A stretch of DNA of 64,000 bases from an uncultured Bacteroidota bacterium. Its GTDB lineage: Bacteria; Bacteroidota; Bacteroidia; Flavobacteriales; Flavobacteriaceae. Position numbers and translations under genes: made by a program. The stretch is taken from NCBI GenBank assembly GCA_902577515.1, contig CACGZJ010000002.1, forward strand, positions 1 through 64,000, read 5' to 3'. The notes under the pieces were generated by a model, which made no database searches, was not told the origin of the DNA, and saw only the letters and a list, made by a program, of their open reading frames with translations. Positions 55,921 to 64,000 of the stretch are shown here, in pieces (position 1 is the first letter of the stretch; each line of letters begins with the position of its first letter).

Positions 55921-55928
55921 CAAATTTA
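55921..55928 (-). promoter_or_regulatory. -7 box of the tadA gene, almost touching the start codon
   Basis: TAAATTTG on the minus strand matches TAnnTTTG; only four bases lie between it and the ATG at 55916. A leaderless transcript is expected. Confidence 0.45.
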
Positions 55929-55959
55929 CAAAATAGAGGGATTTAAATTAACGAACATT

Positions 55960-55967
55960 TATCTTTG
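55960..55967 (+). promoter_or_regulatory. Candidate -7 box of polA
   Basis: TATCTTTG matches TAnnTTTG, 26 bases before the ATG at 55994. No clear TTG at -33. Confidence 0.45.
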
Positions 55968-55993
55968 TATATTCATTAAATATTAATGGATTA

Positions 55994-58774
55994 ATGGAGA
56001 ACTCGAAGAATCTTTTTTTGTTGGATGCTTATGCATTAATTTATAGAGGATATTATGCTTTCATTAAAAATCCAAGAATTAATTCAAAAGGAACTGACAC
56101 TTCTGCTATTTTAGGTTTTATGAATTCTTTATTTGAGATAATAAGAACACAAAACCCCGATTACCTAGCAGTTGCATTTGATAAAGGTGGATCTGTAACT
56201 CGGTCTGAAATGTTTGAAGAATACAAGAGCAACAGAGATAAAACACCTGAACCAATTCTTGTTGCAATTCCATATATAAAAGAAATATTAGAAGGAATGA
56301 AAATTCCAATTCTTGAAAAAGAAGGTTTTGAAGCAGATGACATTATTGGAACTGTTGCAAAAGATGCTGAAGAGAATAATTTTAAAGTTTATATGGTTAC
56401 TCCTGATAAAGACTTTGCTCAACTAGTTTCACATAATATTTTTTTATGTAAACCTGCTAGAATGGGTAATAGTATGGAAATCTGGGGAGTTGATGAAGTT
56501 AAAGATAAATTTGAGGTTGAATCACCTGATCAAGTAATTGACTATCTAGGAATGATGGGAGACTCAGTTGATAATATTCCTGGACTTCCTGGTGTTGGTG
56601 ATAAAACTGCAAAAAAGTTTATTAAACAATATGGAAGTTTAGAAAATTTGCTTCAGAATGCTCATGAAGTAACAGGGAAGCTTGGTGAAAAGATAATTGA
56701 GAATAAAGAATTAGGTGTATTGTCAAAGAAATTAGCAAAAATTATCTTAGATGTACCGATCGATTATAATCTAGATGAATTTAAATTATCAGATCCAGAT
56801 AAAGAGATAGTCTTAAAAGTTTTTGACGAGTTAGAATTTAGGAGAATAAAAGAGACTTTTTTTAAAATGTTTGGAACTAATTCTAGCAAATTAGAAGTAA
56901 AAGGTGCTGAAGTTGTCCAGGGAGATTTGTTTAGTGAAACCTATAATATAGAATCTAATAAAGACAGTCTAAATGATTTAAAGTTAATGTATCAAAGAAT
57001 AGAGTCATTTGAAGAGTTAAAACTATTAGTAGAGAAAATGATGAAGCAGGAAATTGTAGCATTTGATACTGAAACAGAAGGTTTAAATGCATTAGAAACA
57101 GATATTGTTGGAATCTCATTTTCTTGGCAAAAGGGAATAGGTTATTATTTACCTGTAAAAAATAATAAGTCAGTCCATGAAAATTCATTTGAAATTTTAA
57201 GACCTTTTTTTGAATCTACTGAAATTATTAAAGTTGGACACAATATAAAATTTGACATCCAAGTATTACACAAGTATAATATTAGAGTTTCATCTCCAAT
57301 ATATGACACAATGGTTGCGCATTACCTAATTAATCCAGATATGAGACATAATCTGGATACCCTATCTGAATCTTACCTTAACTATTCTCCAATATCAATT
57401 GAATCTTTAATAGGAAAGAAAGGAAAAAATCAAATATCAATGAGGGATGTTTCAATTGATAAAATTACAAATTATGCGAGTGAAGATGCAGATATAACTC
57501 TTCAGCTTAAAGGTATTTTTGACAAAGAAATTGAAGTCAATAATTTAAATAAGATTTTTTATGATATTGAGATTCCAATGATTAGTGTATTAAGCGAGAT
57601 GGAAACAGAAGGTATAAAAATAGATACCAGCTATCTAGAAAAACTGGATAAAGAATTTGAAGAGGATTTAGGAAAATTAAAAAAAGAAATATTCAAAAAA
57701 TCTGGTGAAGAATTTAATTTAAATTCACCCAAACAACTAGGTGAAATTTTATTTGATAAGTTAAAACTAGTTAGCAAGCCAAAAAAAACTAAAACTGGCC
57801 AATATTCTACTTCAGAAGAAGTTCTTTCAAGTTTAGCTAATGATCATAAGATTATAGAAGATATTCTTGAATGGAGATCTCTTGATAAACTTCAAAATAC
57901 TTATGTAAAATCATTACCTAACGAGGTAAGTAGCATAACTAATAGAGTCCATAGTAGTTTTAATCAAACTGTAACTACAACAGGTAGACTCTCTAGCAAT
58001 AACCCTAATTTGCAAAACATTCCAATAAGAACTGCTAACGGACAGAAAATCAGAAGAGCTTTCATACCTAGAAATAGTGATTATATATTGATGGCAGCCG
58101 ATTATTCTCAAATTGAGTTAAGAGTAATTGCATCTATAAGTAATGAAGAGAATATGATTGATGCTTTTGTAAGTAATCAAGATATTCATACAATGACTGC
58201 CTCTAAAATTTACAATGTTGACCCAGAAAATGTAACACGTGAACAAAGGGGAAATGCAAAAACAGTTAATTTTGGAATTATATACGGAGTTTCAGCATTT
58301 GGACTTAGCCAACAGACTGATTTAAACAGATCTGAATCTAAAGCTATGATAGATAACTATTTCTTAAACTATCCTGGTTTAAAAAAATATATGTCTGATC
58401 AAATTGATTTTGCAAGAAATAATGGATATGTTGAAACTATAATGGGTAGGAGAAGATATCTACAGAATATCAATTCCCAAAATAATATGCTAAGAAGCGG
58501 TGCTGAGAGAAATGCAATAAATGCTCCTATTCAGGGTAGTGCTGCTGATATTATCAAAATTGCTATGATAAATATTAATTCTGAGTTCAAAAAACAGTCT
58601 TTAAAATCAAAGATGCTTCTTCAAGTTCATGATGAGCTTGTATTTGATGTATATAATGCTGAAAAAGATCAGATTAAAAATATCGTTAAAACTACTATGG
58701 AATCAGCTGTTAAGCTAAAAGTGCCTTTAAAAATTGACCTAGAATTTGGCAAAAACTGGTTAGAAGCACATTAA
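55994..58774 (+). CDS. polA: DNA polymerase I
   Basis: It fills gaps and removes RNA primers. 926 aa with three domains: 5'-nuclease (about 1-300, LLDAYALIYRGYYAF and EADDIIGT), a 3'-5' exonuclease (about 330-520) with active-site DTETEG at 358-363, GHNIKFD and NYASEDAD, and the polymerase (about 540-926) with motif A DYSQIELRV near 702, motif B KTVNFGIIYGVSAFG and motif C VHDELVFDV near 878. All three activities should be intact. Confidence 0.97.
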   Translation: MENSKNLFLLDAYALIYRGYYAFIKNPRINSKGTDTSAILGFMNSLFEIIRTQNPDYLAVAFDKGGSVTRSEMFEEYKSNRDKTPEPILVAIPYIKEILEGMKIPILEKEGFEADDIIGTVAKDAEENNFKVYMVTPDKDFAQLVSHNIFLCKPARMGNSMEIWGVDEVKDKFEVESPDQVIDYLGMMGDSVDNIPGLPGVGDKTAKKFIKQYGSLENLLQNAHEVTGKLGEKIIENKELGVLSKKLAKIILDVPIDYNLDEFKLSDPDKEIVLKVFDELEFRRIKETFFKMFGTNSSKLEVKGAEVVQGDLFSETYNIESNKDSLNDLKLMYQRIESFEELKLLVEKMMKQEIVAFDTETEGLNALETDIVGISFSWQKGIGYYLPVKNNKSVHENSFEILRPFFESTEIIKVGHNIKFDIQVLHKYNIRVSSPIYDTMVAHYLINPDMRHNLDTLSESYLNYSPISIESLIGKKGKNQISMRDVSIDKITNYASEDADITLQLKGIFDKEIEVNNLNKIFYDIEIPMISVLSEMETEGIKIDTSYLEKLDKEFEEDLGKLKKEIFKKSGEEFNLNSPKQLGEILFDKLKLVSKPKKTKTGQYSTSEEVLSSLANDHKIIEDILEWRSLDKLQNTYVKSLPNEVSSITNRVHSSFNQTVTTTGRLSSNNPNLQNIPIRTANGQKIRRAFIPRNSDYILMAADYSQIELRVIASISNEENMIDAFVSNQDIHTMTASKIYNVDPENVTREQRGNAKTVNFGIIYGVSAFGLSQQTDLNRSESKAMIDNYFLNYPGLKKYMSDQIDFARNNGYVETIMGRRRYLQNINSQNNMLRSGAERNAINAPIQGSAADIIKIAMININSEFKKQSLKSKMLLQVHDELVFDVYNAEKDQIKNIVKTTMESAVKLKVPLKIDLEFGKNWLEAH

Positions 58775-58809
58775 TTAGAAAAAAGTTTTTTTAAAATTCA
58801 TTAAAATAG

Positions 58810-58817
58810 TACATTTG
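58810..58817 (+). promoter_or_regulatory. -7 box of the rplM-rpsI-rpsB-tsf operon
   Basis: TACATTTG matches TAnnTTTG, 26 bases before the rplM ATG at 58844. It lies in the 69-bp gap after polA and is the only promoter-like element there. Confidence 0.6.
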
Positions 58818-58843
58818 CACGCCAAGAATTAATAATAATATTA

Positions 58844-59299
58844 ATGACTAAGACTAGTTATAAGACAATTTCGGCAAACAGAAAGACAGTTAATAAGGAG
58901 TGGGTTCTTGTTGATGCCTCAGAATTACCGTTAGGAAGAACAGCATCTATTGTTGCTAAACTATTAAGAGGTAAACACAAAACTAATTTTACTCCCCATG
59001 TTGATTGTGGTGATAATGTTGTAGTAATTAATGCCGAAAAAGTGTCTTTATCAGGAGACAAGTGGTCTCAAAAGCAATATATAAGCCATACTGGTTATCC
59101 AGGAGGTCAGAGAATCATTACTGCTGATAAACTTCATAAAAAAAATAATATTAAGCTTGTAGAGAAAGCAGTTAAAGGAATGCTTCCAAAAAACAAGTTA
59201 GGAGCAGATTTATTCAGGAATCTCAAAGTATTTCCAGGTTCTGAACATGATCATGATGCACAAAAACCAAAACCAATTGATGTTAATAGCAAAATATAA
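58844..59299 (+). CDS. rplM: 50S ribosomal protein L13
   Basis: 151 aa, standard length. Conserved parts are [32 protein letters not shown] and the [12 protein letters not shown] segment. Its stop shares one base with the rpsI start. Confidence 0.98.
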   Translation: MTKTSYKTISANRKTVNKEWVLVDASELPLGRTASIVAKLLRGKHKTNFTPHVDCGDNVVVINAEKVSLSGDKWSQKQYISHTGYPGGQRIITADKLHKKNNIKLVEKAVKGMLPKNKLGADLFRNLKVFPGSEHDHDAQKPKPIDVNSKI

Positions 59300-59685
59300 T
59301 GGAAGTAATTCATAAAATAGGAAGAAGAAAAACATCTGTTGCAAGGGTCTACATGTCAGAAGGTAAAGGTAATATTACAGTTAATAAAAAATCTTACTCT
59401 GACTTTTTTAGTACAGCTACTCTTCAATACAAAATACTACAACCTTTTAACTTAACTGATACTAAAGGTAAATTTGATCTGTCTGTAAACGTTAAAGGTG
59501 GCGGTGTAAACGGTCAAGCAGAAGCTGTAAGGCTTGCAATTTCTAGAGCTTTAGTTGAATTTAACGAAGAATTCAAATCAACATTAAAGGCTGAAGGTTT
59601 AATGACTAGAGATCCTAGAATGGTTGAAAGAAAGAAGTTTGGACAGAAAAAAGCTAGAAAGAAGTTCCAATTCTCAAAAAGATAA
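59299..59685 (+). CDS. rpsI: 30S ribosomal protein S9
   Basis: 128 aa. The signature [19 protein letters not shown] and the basic C-terminal tail ([17 protein letters not shown], reaching the P-site tRNA) are complete. Confidence 0.98.
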   Translation: MEVIHKIGRRKTSVARVYMSEGKGNITVNKKSYSDFFSTATLQYKILQPFNLTDTKGKFDLSVNVKGGGVNGQAEAVRLAISRALVEFNEEFKSTLKAEGLMTRDPRMVERKKFGQKKARKKFQFSKR

Positions 59686-59688
59686 TAC

Positions 59689-60456
59689 ATGGCAAATAAG
59701 GAAGTTAAAGAATTATTGGATGCTGGTGTTCACTTTGGACATCTAACTAGAAAATGGAATCCTAATATGGCTCCATATATTTATATGGAAAGAAATGGGA
59801 TACACATTATTAATCTCTATAAAACTGCTGCGAAACTTGATGATGCTGTTAATGCGATAAAAAAAATTGTGTTATCAGGTAGAAAAGTACTATTTGTAGC
59901 AACTAAAAAACAAGCAAAGGATATTGTAGCTGAAAAAGCAAGTTCTGTAAATATGCCATACATTACCGAAAGATGGCCAGGTGGAATGCTTACTAATTTT
60001 GTTACAATTAGAAAGGCTGTAAAGAAGATGAATGCAATTGATAGAATGAAATCTGATGGTACATTTGAGACACTTTCTAAAAAAGAAAAGCTGCAAGTAG
60101 ATAGACAAAGAGCTAAGCTTGAAAAGAACTTAGGATCTATATCCGAGATGACTAGACTTCCAGGGGCTATATTTGTAGTAGATACTTTAAATGAGAAAAT
60201 ATCTGTTCAAGAAGCTCAAAAGTTAAAAATTCCAATTTTTGCAATGGTTGATACAAACTCTGATCCTAACGACGTTGATTTTATCATTCCTTCAAACGAT
60301 GATGCCTCAAAATCTATTGAAAAAATTCTAGATATAGTATGTAAGGCAATTCAAGAATCCTTAGATGAGAGAAAGAAAGAGAAAGAAATTGATGAACAAA
60401 AAAAATTAGCAGAAGCGACTGAAAGCACTGATGAAGCTGATACTTCTGGAAAATAA
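59689..60456 (+). CDS. rpsB: 30S ribosomal protein S2
   Basis: 255 aa. Conserved N-terminus LLDAGVHFGHLTRKWNPNM and YITERWPGGMLTNF. The C-terminus has a short acidic extension (EATESTDEADTSGK). It is part of the rplM operon, as commonly in Bacteroidota, and is followed by tsf. Confidence 0.98.
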   Translation: MANKEVKELLDAGVHFGHLTRKWNPNMAPYIYMERNGIHIINLYKTAAKLDDAVNAIKKIVLSGRKVLFVATKKQAKDIVAEKASSVNMPYITERWPGGMLTNFVTIRKAVKKMNAIDRMKSDGTFETLSKKEKLQVDRQRAKLEKNLGSISEMTRLPGAIFVVDTLNEKISVQEAQKLKIPIFAMVDTNSDPNDVDFIIPSNDDASKSIEKILDIVCKAIQESLDERKKEKEIDEQKKLAEATESTDEADTSGK

Positions 60457-60481
60457 AAACTAATCTTTAAATTTTACAAAA

Positions 60482-61303
60482 TTGAAAATAACTGCATCTG
60501 ATGTAAACAAGTTAAGACAATCCACTGGAGCTGGAATGATGGATTGTAAGAAAGCTCTTGAGGAGTCTAACGGAGATTTTGAAAAAGCTGTTGAAATTCT
60601 TAGAAAAAAGGGTCAAAAAGTTGCTGCAAACAGAGCTGACAGAGAATCTTCTGAAGGTGTTGTTTTAGCTAAAGTTAGTGATGACAACACATATGGTATT
60701 ATAGTTTCTTTAAACTGTGAAACAGACTTTGTTGCAAAAAACGAAGATTACATTGGATTAGCTCAAAGTCTTGCAGATCATGCGTTGAACTTTACTGATA
60801 AGGACTCATTCCTTAATTCAGATTTTGATGGAATGAAAGTATCTGATAAGCTTTTAGAGCAAACTGGTGTTATTGGTGAGAAAATTGAAATAGGTTCTTT
60901 TGAATATTTAAGCTCTGAATTTGTTGGATCATACATTCATGCAGGAAATAAAATAGCCTCAATTGTTGGCCTCTCAAAAAAGTTTGATAATGCTAGTGAA
61001 GTTGCAAAAGACATTTCTATGCAAGTTGCTGCGATGAATCCGGTTGCACTTAATGAAGATGGTGTTAGTCAAGATATTATTGAAAAGGAAATTGAAATTG
61101 CAAAAGATCAATTAAGACAAGAAGGAAAGCCAGAAGAAATGCTTGATAATATAGCCAAGGGAAAACTAAAAAAGTTTTTTAAGGAAAATACCCTTGTGAA
61201 TCAACAATTCATAAAAGATAGTAAGCAAAGTATTTCTGATTATCTTAAATCTCAGTCAGAAAATGCTGAAGTAACAGGCTTTTCAAGAGTTGGATTAGTC
61301 TAA
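60482..61303 (+). CDS. tsf: Elongation factor Ts
   Basis: Guanine nucleotide exchange factor of EF-Tu, 273 aa. The N-terminal UBA-like region ITASDVNKLRQSTGAGMMDC and the NCETDFVAKN motif are canonical. The start is TTG (the next Met lies inside the conserved region). It ends 0 bp from the convergent DUF3127 gene. Confidence 0.97.
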   Translation: MKITASDVNKLRQSTGAGMMDCKKALEESNGDFEKAVEILRKKGQKVAANRADRESSEGVVLAKVSDDNTYGIIVSLNCETDFVAKNEDYIGLAQSLADHALNFTDKDSFLNSDFDGMKVSDKLLEQTGVIGEKIEIGSFEYLSSEFVGSYIHAGNKIASIVGLSKKFDNASEVAKDISMQVAAMNPVALNEDGVSQDIIEKEIEIAKDQLRQEGKPEEMLDNIAKGKLKKFFKENTLVNQQFIKDSKQSISDYLKSQSENAEVTGFSRVGLV

Positions 61304-61675
61304 CTAGAACGGTAAGTCATCTTCGGTTAAATCATCATCTTTAGGAAGATTATCACTTTCTGTGGGCAAGTCCTCAGAAGCAGAATCCATAACTTGGTCG
61401 TCTAAAGATTCTATTCTCCAGCCTTGTATTGAATTGAAATATTTAATTCCTTGATCAGGACTCTCCCACTCTCTACCCCTAATGTTGATTCCAATTCTTA
61501 CAGTTTGTCCAATACTATAGTTGTCTAATAACTCGCAGTTATTTTGGATAAATTCAATCAAAATGTGCTGAGGGTATTGTTCTTCAGTTGTAAGGACAAG
61601 TTCTCGTTTTCTGAAACCATTGTCTCCATATGTCTTGATATCACCGATTAGCTTTATTTTTCCTAATAATTCCAT
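61304..61675 (-). CDS. DUF3127 (OB-fold-like) protein with SSB-type acidic tail
   Basis: 123 aa. The domain at about 1-92 (GKIKLIGDIKTYGDNGFRKR, IRGREWESP) is DUF3127, a Bacteroidota family with an OB-like pattern and no settled function. Residues about 100-123 form an acidic, flexible tail that ends in EDDLPF, like the protein-binding tip of SSB (DDIPF). It starts in the stop region of the HIT gene, forming a greA-HIT-DUF3127 unit. Confidence 0.88.
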   Translation of the reverse strand: MELLGKIKLIGDIKTYGDNGFRKRELVLTTEEQYPQHILIEFIQNNCELLDNYSIGQTVRIGINIRGREWESPDQGIKYFNSIQGWRIESLDDQVMDSASEDLPTESDNLPKDDDLTEDDLPF

Positions 61676-62064
61676 TATAAATAAGATTTAATTTTTTCCA
61701 TTATATCGACAAACTCATCATCACTTAATTTAATCTTTGAGTTAAACGACATATCATCCATCTTGTTGATTGGTATCAAATGTACATGAACGTGGGGAAC
61801 TTCAAGTCCTATTACACTTATTCCAATTCTTTGACAATCTACTGCTTTTTTTAGTGCTTCAGCAATTTTTTTTGAGAAAATCATTAAGCCTTTATATGTT
61901 TCGTCGTCAAGATCAAACAGTTTATCTACTTCTTTTTTTGGGACACATAATGTATGACCTAATACATTGGGATTTATATCAAGAAAAGCGTAATAATTTT
62001 CATCTTCATAAATCTTATATGATGGTATTTCTCCTAGGATAATTTTTGTGAATATTGATGCCAT
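61675..62064 (-). CDS. HIT-family nucleotide-binding hydrolase
   Basis: 129 aa; histidine triad HVHVHLIP at about 91-98, preceded by the family segments FTKIILGEIPSYKIYED and LGHTLCVPKKEVD. It hydrolyses or transfers nucleotides; substrate uncertain. Abuts greA by one base, a common arrangement in Bacteroidota. Confidence 0.94.
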   Translation of the reverse strand: MASIFTKIILGEIPSYKIYEDENYYAFLDINPNVLGHTLCVPKKEVDKLFDLDDETYKGLMIFSKKIAEALKKAVDCQRIGISVIGLEVPHVHVHLIPINKMDDMSFNSKIKLSDDEFVDIMEKIKSYL

Positions 62065-62537
62065 TATCTTGAAATTTCAAGAATTTCAAATTTAACATTA
62101 CCATTTGGTATTGAGATTTCTGCAGTATCTCCAACTTTTTTACCCAGTAGACCCTTTCCAATAGGAGAATCAACTGAAATTTTTCCTTTAGCAAGGTCTG
62201 CTTCACTTTGAGCAACTAATTTATACTCCATTGTAGCAGAATTATTAAGATTTTTAATTTTGACAGTAGATAGAACTAAGACCTTTGATGTGTCAAGTTT
62301 AGATTCGTCTATAATTCTTGCATTTGAGAGTGTTTCTTCTAATTTAGAAATTTCAAGCTCTAAAAGACCCTGTGCTTCTTTTGCAGCGTCATATTCTGCA
62401 TTTTCGCTTAAATCACCTTTATCTCTTGCCTCAGCAATTGCCTGAGATGCGCGCGGACGCTCAACATCTTTTAGATGATCTAGCTTCTTTCTTAGGTTTT
62501 TCAAGCCTTTTTCAGTATAGTATGATATCTTACTCAT
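62064..62537 (-). CDS. greA: Transcription elongation factor GreA
   Basis: It reactivates backtracked RNA polymerase by stimulating RNA cleavage. 157 aa from the ATG at 62537 (MSKISYYTEKGLKNL); an ATG two codons upstream is possible. The coiled-coil tip with acidic residues ARDKGDLSENAEYDAAKE is intact, and the FKBP-like C-terminal domain contains SPIGKGLLGKKVGD. Confidence 0.97.
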   Translation of the reverse strand: MSKISYYTEKGLKNLRKKLDHLKDVERPRASQAIAEARDKGDLSENAEYDAAKEAQGLLELEISKLEETLSNARIIDESKLDTSKVLVLSTVKIKNLNNSATMEYKLVAQSEADLAKGKISVDSPIGKGLLGKKVGDTAEISIPNGNVKFEILEISR

Positions 62538-62545
62538 ATTCAATG

Positions 62546-62570
62546 CAAAAATCCCCTATAAAAGGGGATA
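62546..62570 (-). terminator. Rho-independent terminator after the TonB-dependent receptor gene
   Basis: Read on the minus strand: ATCCCC, loop TTTTATA, GGGGAT, followed by a T run. It lies 26-50 bases after the receptor stop and only nine bases before the greA start, so greA must start at a promoter overlapping this hairpin or be partly read through. Confidence 0.8.
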
Positions 62571-62595
62571 TTTACTCTAATTTACAAATTTTTGA

Positions 62596-64000
62596 TTAAA
62601 ACTTAAAGTCTAAACCTACAAGGATATTGATCTCTGCTTGAGGATAGTAATATGTGCCTTCATAAGTTTGAATTTGATTATCTGTTGGGACATCATAGGT
62701 ATAGTAACCTCCATAGCTTACATATTTAGAATTAAATAAATTATTAACTAAAACCTTAAAGTTTATATCATCTGATAGTCCTTTAATACTCATTTTATGA
62801 ATAAAGTTTAAATCATGAACAAAGAATGAGTCTAATTTAGAAATTGGTGAATTAGTTTGTGCAAAATATTGTTCACTCACATAATTGGATCTTAAAGAGA
62901 TTGTTACTTTCTCATTTGGGGAATAGTCAATTATGTTATTTGCTATAAAGCTTGGAGAATAGGCTAAATCTGTATTTCCATAGTTCTTAAGAATTCCATC
63001 AAAAACTGAATAAAAATCTTGGTTCTTATTACTACTAATTGAAAGATTTGTATTTAGATTCAGTTTAGAGCTTAAAATAATGTTTGAGTCTAATTCAATT
63101 CCTAATCTATAAGACTTTCCAATGTTTCTTCTAATTTCATACCCATTAATATCTCTTTGACCAGTTAACACAAGTTGATTGTCATAAATCATATAAAAGG
63201 CGTTAACATTAATTGAACTATTCTCTAAAGTTAATTTCCAACCTAGCTCAAAATCATTTAATTTTTCTGCATCAGGACTTCCATTAGCATAGTCTGTTCT
63301 TGTTGGCTCTCTTTGCGCCCTAGCATAAGAAAAATATATATTATTAGAATCATTTAAATTATAGAATAGTCCAAACTTTGGGTTGAAGAAATTAAATGTC
63401 TTATCTAGACGGCTAAAACCTTCCTCAACATAACCTGTAAAAACTGAATTAGCAGATATTCCTGCTTCATATTTTATATTTCTATACTGTAGATCACCAT
63501 AAATAGATAATTTATCATTTAAATAATAGTCAATTTTAGCAAAAACATTAAACTCATTCTTATTTCCATAGTCATCATAAAATTTTTCCTTAAAGCTATA
63601 GTTGTTTTCATAATTTGAATCTTGATCAATCCATAAATACTCTCCATAATGTTCACCGGAATATTTATTATATGAACCTCCAATTGTATAATTATATTTT
63701 TTTGTTCTTTGGTTGACACTAAAAATAAATCCATAAAAATCATTATCTAACCATCTTCTATCAATATAATCAGGGCTATCATATCCTACATTGTAATTCT
63801 CATAAAAACCTCTACCATATGTGTAATGTAGTCCAAAATTTGAAGTCCAACCACCTAAATAATTTTGATTCCAGTGGAGTTGATAGTGATCTTGTTTGTA
63901 ATTGTCAACCTGATCTTTATAGTATAAAGAGTTTCCTTCTTCATCATAAAATTCTCCAGCCATATTATACTTCCTATTTGATTCTAAGGTTGCTGAATCT
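62596..64000 (-). CDS. TonB-dependent receptor, C-terminal part, cut by window edge
   Basis: The frame is open to position 64000, so the N-terminus (signal, plug domain) lies outside. About 468 residues of the outer-membrane barrel are present. The pattern NRKYNMAGEFYDEEGN and later EPTRTDYANGSPDAEKLNDFELGW are typical of barrel strands and loops; the last residue is Phe (LVGLDFKF), the usual barrel end. It probably imports a siderophore, cofactor or sugar; the ligand is unknown. A terminator follows. Confidence 0.9.
   Translation of the reverse strand, partial: DSATLESNRKYNMAGEFYDEEGNSLYYKDQVDNYKQDHYQLHWNQNYLGGWTSNFGLHYTYGRGFYENYNVGYDSPDYIDRRWLDNDFYGFIFSVNQRTKKYNYTIGGSYNKYSGEHYGEYLWIDQDSNYENNYSFKEKFYDDYGNKNEFNVFAKIDYYLNDKLSIYGDLQYRNIKYEAGISANSVFTGYVEEGFSRLDKTFNFFNPKFGLFYNLNDSNNIYFSYARAQREPTRTDYANGSPDAEKLNDFELGWKLTLENSSINVNAFYMIYDNQLVLTGQRDINGYEIRRNIGKSYRLGIELDSNIILSSKLNLNTNLSISSNKNQDFYSVFDGILKNYGNTDLAYSPSFIANNIIDYSPNEKVTISLRSNYVSEQYFAQTNSPISKLDSFFVHDLNFIHKMSIKGLSDDINFKVLVNNLFNSKYVSYGGYYTYDVPTDNQIQTYEGTYYYPQAEINILVGLDFKF

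Noticed and set aside
58775-58800. Possible terminator after polA (A-run then T-run)
   Set aside because: There is no GC stem or loop, so the inverted A/T runs would not form a stable hairpin.
1-64000. tRNA, rRNA, insertion sequences, integrase or toxin-antitoxin genes
   Set aside because: I looked at all intergenic gaps and the coding list; no cloverleaf-like sequence, transposase motif, long inverted repeat or phage gene was found.

Overview
The window is a gene-dense, strongly AT-rich stretch (roughly 70% A+T by eye) of a member of the Bacteroidota, most likely a marine, streamlined Flavobacteriales lineage. The reasons are: the complete aerotolerance (Bat) operon; a SUF operon in the order sufB-C-D-S-E; an IPExxxVDY-family gene before pyruvate kinase; a long purF paralogue beside a PfkB kinase; DUF3127 and DUF3078 proteins; a TonB-dependent receptor; no Shine-Dalgarno sequences but many TAnnTTTG -7 boxes of the Bacteroidota type; and a beta-type lycopene cyclase. 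I support 64 protein genes, two of them cut by the window edges. I see no rRNA, tRNA, CRISPR array, insertion sequence, prophage or riboswitch. The longest stretch that at first looks empty (7541-8009) holds the IPExxxVDY gene, which has no ATG, GTG or TTG start.

Layout. 1-2051: N-terminal part of a RecB/UvrD-like helicase and, divergently, superoxide dismutase with a clear terminator. 2158-5910 (minus): purF-like, PfkB kinase, rnhA, purN. 6044-10981 (plus): acpP, fabF, IPExxxVDY, pyk, ALDH7-type aldehyde dehydrogenase. 10987-11991: pheS. 12062-12559: cvpA. 12551-21220 (minus): aerotolerance operon moxR, DUF58, a 522-aa protein, batA, batB, batC, batD, batE. 21306-24419 (minus): metB-like, lpxH-like, hflX. 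24496-25386: EamA transporter. 25467-33814: azurin, cytochrome c, a GMC dehydrogenase with its small subunit, two sugar isomerases, an MFS carrier, a Gfo/Idh oxidoreductase and a secreted DUF1080 protein. 33857-34994: gmk, nadD. 34984-37162: glycosyltransferase and DUF3078 protein. 37169-42674 (minus): SUF operon. 42810-46850: thiL, ZIP transporter, crtY, polyprenyl synthase. 46955-55489 (plus): TetR regulator, TolC/HlyD/RND pump, aspS, a small membrane protein. 55479-58774: tadA, polA. 58844-61303: rplM, rpsI, rpsB, tsf. 61304-62537 (minus): greA, HIT, DUF3127. 62596-64000 (minus): C-terminal part of a TonB-dependent receptor.

How the genes work together. Most of the window is core physiology: purine and fatty-acid synthesis, translation, replication and repair, Fe-S assembly, envelope integrity. 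The accessory part is 25467-33814. I read it as an oxidative glycoside-utilisation module: a flavoprotein dehydrogenase that carries a probable Fe-S cysteine cluster and a Tat-exported small partner, a lipoprotein cytochrome c and a lipoprotein azurin able to take its electrons, a secreted DUF1080 protein of the type linked to 3-keto-glycosides, an importer, and isomerase/dehydrogenase steps that return the keto-sugar to metabolism. Other points of interest are an undescribed C-terminal domain on a Bat-operon protein, an SSB-like tail on the DUF3127 protein, probable leaderless promoters, and many convergent genes that overlap at their 3' ends.
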